Below are positions 5,570 through 7,780 of a DNA stretch of 7,780 bases, in pieces (the stretch's first letter is position 1; every line of letters begins with the position of its first letter). Origin of the DNA: Chloroflexia bacterium. GTDB taxonomy: Bacteria; Chloroflexota; Chloroflexia; Thermobaculales; Thermobaculaceae. The stretch lies in contig JACDAU010000306.1 of the NCBI GenBank assembly GCA_013695265.1, positions 1-7,780 on the forward strand. Reading direction: 5' to 3'. The translations under genes were made by a program, and so were the position numbers. Under the pieces are notes generated by a model. The model ran no database searches, was not told the origin of the DNA, and saw only the letters and a list, made by a program, of their open reading frames with translations.

Positions 5570-7108
5570 ATGTCCCAGGAAAGACGAAGCACCGGGCGTT
5601 TCTTACTGGTCATCGCGTGTATCTTCGTGATCACTTTTGTCTCCGCCTGTGGTGGGGGCGGCGGAGAATCAGCGACAACTGTGCCCGATACGGGAAGCGA
5701 CCCGACGGTGGCAGCGGGCGCTGCGACCGGGCCGACCAGCGTGCCAACCCCGATCATCGCGGCAACCGCAAAGATCGAGGTAAAGCCGACGGGTGTCGCA
5801 GCCGTGGAGTGTCAGGACGGTCAAAAGCAACTGGTCTGGATGGTACGCAACAGTCCGGTGGAAAACGACTGGGAGACCAGAATCGTGCGCCCAGCCTTCC
5901 AGAAAGCGCAGCCAGATATCTGTCTACAGATCCTGAGCATCAACCAGGATGACATCGCTGTGAAGCGACAGGCGATGATCACGTCCGGACAGCCGTTGCA
6001 CGTATGGTCTCCAAACTGGGGCGGCAACGGCTTTGCGAGTGATCGTGTGAATGGCCTCCTGGAGGATCTCACGCCGTTCATTGACCGCGACAAGTTCGAC
6101 ACGAGCATTTTCGTGCCCGATGCACTTAAGACTTACCAGAGCGAAGGCAAGACGTGGGGGCTGCCGCTGCTCGCGACCGGCTCTTACATCTACTACAACC
6201 AGGAACTCTTCGATGAAGCGGGGATACCATATCCGCCGGTCGACTGGGACGACAAGAGCTGGACGTGGGACAAGTTCATCGACATTGCGAAGAAGCTGAC
6301 GAAGAGCACTGGCAACATCAACAGGGCGCAGTTCGGTGCCTCCGTTTCCGTTGTCAACGGAAACATCGAGGGGCCGCCGATGATGTGGGGACACGACATC
6401 TGGCCCAAGGGCGCATACCAAGCCGGGTTTGCGGAAGGGGTAGACTTGACGAATGAACAGTCCACACAGGCATACCAGGCGTTCCACGACGCGGTACACA
6501 AGGACAAAGTCGCACCCAATCCGGCTACGGTGAGCGCGCTTGACCAGTTGGGCGGCGTGTTTGCCTCCGGCAAGGTAGCGATGGAGTTCCAGGGCGGATG
6601 GGGGCACTGGGTATACAAGGATCTCATTACCGATCCGAACGGCTTCTGTTGGGGTGCCGCCCCGTTACCACATGGCACTCCCGACGCAAAAGTGCGAGCG
6701 ATGACGTTCACGGACCCCTGGGTGATGACATCCGGTATGAACAAAGAAGATCAAGATCTGGCGTGGACCTTCATCAAGTTCCTGGTCTCGGAGGAACAGG
6801 CCACCGCCTACTCGGAGGTGACCGGCACACCGCCGACCCAGCCAAAGCTCCTCGAGACGTACTACAAGCAGTTCGAGAAGTGCATGAAGGCGGAGGACAT
6901 GAAGACGGTGTTCGAAGGAGCCTTCACCCATGGCCGGACGGGATCCAAGGCAGTGATGGTCGGGGCAGATGAGCTGGGCCAGGTTTGGACCAATAACCTG
7001 GAGTCCTTCTCCAGCAATCGTAACGCTAAGGCAAGCGAACTCCTACCGGGCATGGAGAAGCAGACGAACGAAACCTTGCAGCAACTCAAGGCCGAGTCTC
7101 AGGAGTAG
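5570..7108 (+). CDS. ABC transporter sugar-type solute-binding lipoprotein
   Basis: A 512-residue extracellular solute-binding protein of the family 1 (MalE-like) type, anchored to the membrane by lipid. The signal peptide has Arg-rich residues 5-10, a hydrophobic core 11-23 and the lipobox VSAC, with Cys27 as the lipidated residue. A Gly run and a Ser/Thr/Pro/Ala-rich linker extend to about residue 75. The binding fold follows: WMVRNSP at 90-96, the family pattern GLLEDLTPFIDRD (162-174), TWGLPLLATGSYIYYNQELFDEAGIPYPP (195-223 region) and WTWDKFIDIAKKL (231-243). Many exposed-type aromatics (Trp146, 150, 226, 231, 233, 273, 278) suit sugar stacking. Length is somewhat above the usual 420-450, mainly from the linker. 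The ATG has AAGGAGG six bases upstream. Ligand unknown. A DegT-family aminotransferase follows directly where permeases would normally be expected, and the stop codon lies within a strong hairpin. Four cysteines remain after processing (81, 118, 360, 438), so disulfides are possible. Confidence 0.92.
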   Translation: MSQERRSTGRFLLVIACIFVITFVSACGGGGGESATTVPDTGSDPTVAAGAATGPTSVPTPIIAATAKIEVKPTGVAAVECQDGQKQLVWMVRNSPVENDWETRIVRPAFQKAQPDICLQILSINQDDIAVKRQAMITSGQPLHVWSPNWGGNGFASDRVNGLLEDLTPFIDRDKFDTSIFVPDALKTYQSEGKTWGLPLLATGSYIYYNQELFDEAGIPYPPVDWDDKSWTWDKFIDIAKKLTKSTGNINRAQFGASVSVVNGNIEGPPMMWGHDIWPKGAYQAGFAEGVDLTNEQSTQAYQAFHDAVHKDKVAPNPATVSALDQLGGVFASGKVAMEFQGGWGHWVYKDLITDPNGFCWGAAPLPHGTPDAKVRAMTFTDPWVMTSGMNKEDQDLAWTFIKFLVSEEQATAYSEVTGTPPTQPKLLETYYKQFEKCMKAEDMKTVFEGAFTHGRTGSKAVMVGADELGQVWTNNLESFSSNRNAKASELLPGMEKQTNETLQQLKAESQE

Positions 7109-7137
7109 GCGGCCGATGAGCCGTCTACTCCTGGGGC
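7096..7137 (+). other. Long intercistronic RNA hairpin spanning the solute-binding protein stop codon
   Basis: The arms AGGAGTAG (7101-7108) and CTACTCCT (7125-7132) pair perfectly. Pairing extends outward to 7096/7137 and inward to 7113/7120 with three G-U pairs, giving about 18 base pairs around a 6-base loop (CGATGA, 7114-7119). The stop codon TAG (7106-7108) is inside the stem. No T-run follows, so it is not a standard intrinsic terminator. Similar stable structures after solute-binding protein genes protect the upstream mRNA or reduce expression of downstream genes; that role is inferred here. Confidence 0.7.
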
Positions 7138-7204
7138 GAAGAGGCCGGTGAAGAGAGCGCAAAACGCCCTCATGGCCGGACCTTCCAAACCGTTTCGGGC
7201 GGCG

Positions 7205-7224
7205 GTCGGCGACCATAAGCCGAC
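7205..7224 (+). other. Small inverted repeat upstream of the aminotransferase start
   Basis: GTCGGC (7205-7210) and GCCGAC (7219-7224) form a 6-base-pair stem with an 8-base loop, ending about 15 bases before the AAGGGGAAA ribosome site of the aminotransferase gene. No T-run follows. A second imperfect stem lies at 7153-7171 (GAG-A-GCG with CGC-C-CTC). The 144-base gap 7109-7252 is thus structured but contains no gene and no clear promoter. Confidence 0.35.
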
Positions 7225-7252
7225 GATCCGAATTGACGAAAAGGGGAAACCT

Positions 7253-7780
7253 ATGTCTACGACTGCGCAGACCAGGAAGTTGGCTATTGACGGTGGATCC
7301 GCTGCCGTCACTGATCCCCTGCCGCAGATGTATCCCGGCGGCATGCGGATCGACGAGGCGGAGGAGGCGGCGGTTTTGGAGGTGTTACGCACGAAGCGGC
7401 TCTTCCGATATTACGGTCCCGAGGACGGTCCATCAAAGGTGGCGGAACTGGAGGCAGCGTTCGCGCGGCAAATGGGAACGAAGCACGCGCTCGGCGTCGC
7501 CTCCGGCACTACCGCCCTCACCGCGGCGCTCGCGGGGCTGAGGGTCGGTCCCGGAGACGAGGTGATCGTACCGGCCTACACGTGGATCTCGACCGCTGCT
7601 GCGGTCGTTGCGATGGGCGCGGTACCCGTGATTGCGGAGGTAGACGAGTCACTAACTTTGGATCCTCGGGATTTCGCGGCAAAGATCACGAACTACACGA
7701 AGGCGGTTATCCCGGTTCACATGCGCGGTACTCCTTGCGCAATGGACGAGATCGTAGAGACGGCCCGGCTGAAAAACGTG
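7253..7780 (+). CDS. DegT/DnrJ/EryC1/StrS family PLP aminotransferase (partial, C-terminus off the right edge)
   Basis: The first 176 residues of a fold-type I PLP-dependent aminotransferase of the family that aminates keto-sugars and inososes. Visible signatures are the N-terminal LAIDGG (10-15), the segment KVAELEAAFARQMGTKHALGVASGTTAL (62-89 region) with the phosphate-binding SGTTAL at 84-89, PAYTWISTAAAVVAMGAVPV (107-126 region) with the aromatic at Trp111, and AVIPVHMRGTPCAMDEI (151-167). The PLP lysine and the Asp that contacts the pyridine nitrogen lie beyond the window, so catalytic competence cannot be checked. Family proteins are about 370-430 residues, so less than half is present. 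The ATG at 7253 follows AAGGGGAAA. Position just after an ABC sugar-binding lipoprotein suggests a role in metabolism of an imported sugar, amino sugar or cyclitol. The LAIDGG opening resembles the L-glutamine:scyllo-inosose aminotransferase branch, which is suggestive only. Confidence 0.9.
   Translation, partial: MSTTAQTRKLAIDGGSAAVTDPLPQMYPGGMRIDEAEEAAVLEVLRTKRLFRYYGPEDGPSKVAELEAAFARQMGTKHALGVASGTTALTAALAGLRVGPGDEVIVPAYTWISTAAAVVAMGAVPVIAEVDESLTLDPRDFAAKITNYTKAVIPVHMRGTPCAMDEIVETARLKNV

Noticed and set aside
5924..6607. Minus-strand open frame of 227 codons inside the solute-binding protein gene
   Set aside because: Antisense shadow of a well-supported lipoprotein gene, with no motif and no convincing start.

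Overview
This is an ordinary chromosomal window from a GC-rich bacterium. The gene content fits a member of the Chloroflexota (Thermomicrobia-like): a secreted PGRP-type amidase with paired SH3 domains, greA next to lysS, and an ABC lipoprotein followed by a DegT-family aminotransferase. That placement is an inference from style and gene neighbourhood, not from any marker gene comparison. I see no CRISPR array, transposase, integrase, tRNA or rRNA.

Left part, minus strand (1-1229): a small HD-domain phosphohydrolase gene is followed after 3 bases by a FabG-type short-chain reductase that runs off the left edge. The pair looks like an operon driven by an extended -10 promoter at about 1274-1282. 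A divergent intergenic region (1230-1417) separates it from the plus-strand genes.

Middle, plus strand (1418-5319): a secreted zinc-dependent N-acetylmuramoyl-L-alanine amidase (N-terminal beta-rich domain, PGRP/Amidase_2 domain, two SH3b domains) is followed by greA and lysS. GreA (transcript cleavage factor) and LysRS are 11 bases apart and probably cotranscribed. Between the amidase and greA, a near-consensus sigma-70-type promoter fires almost directly into a good intrinsic terminator. The greA transcript would therefore begin with a terminator hairpin, an arrangement resembling the E. coli greA leader (GraL). This is the most interesting regulatory feature here.

Right part, plus strand (5320-7780): a 250-base intergenic region with a candidate promoter overlapped by a 13-base palindrome leads to a sugar-type ABC solute-binding lipoprotein. 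Its stop codon lies inside a long perfect hairpin with no U-tract. Then comes a DegT/DnrJ/EryC1/StrS aminotransferase, cut by the right edge. This suggests the start of a carbohydrate uptake and amino-sugar or aminocyclitol conversion locus, but no permease or other pathway gene is visible.

Nothing in the window clearly represents a wholly new system. The findings are regulatory structures and a few unusual protein features.
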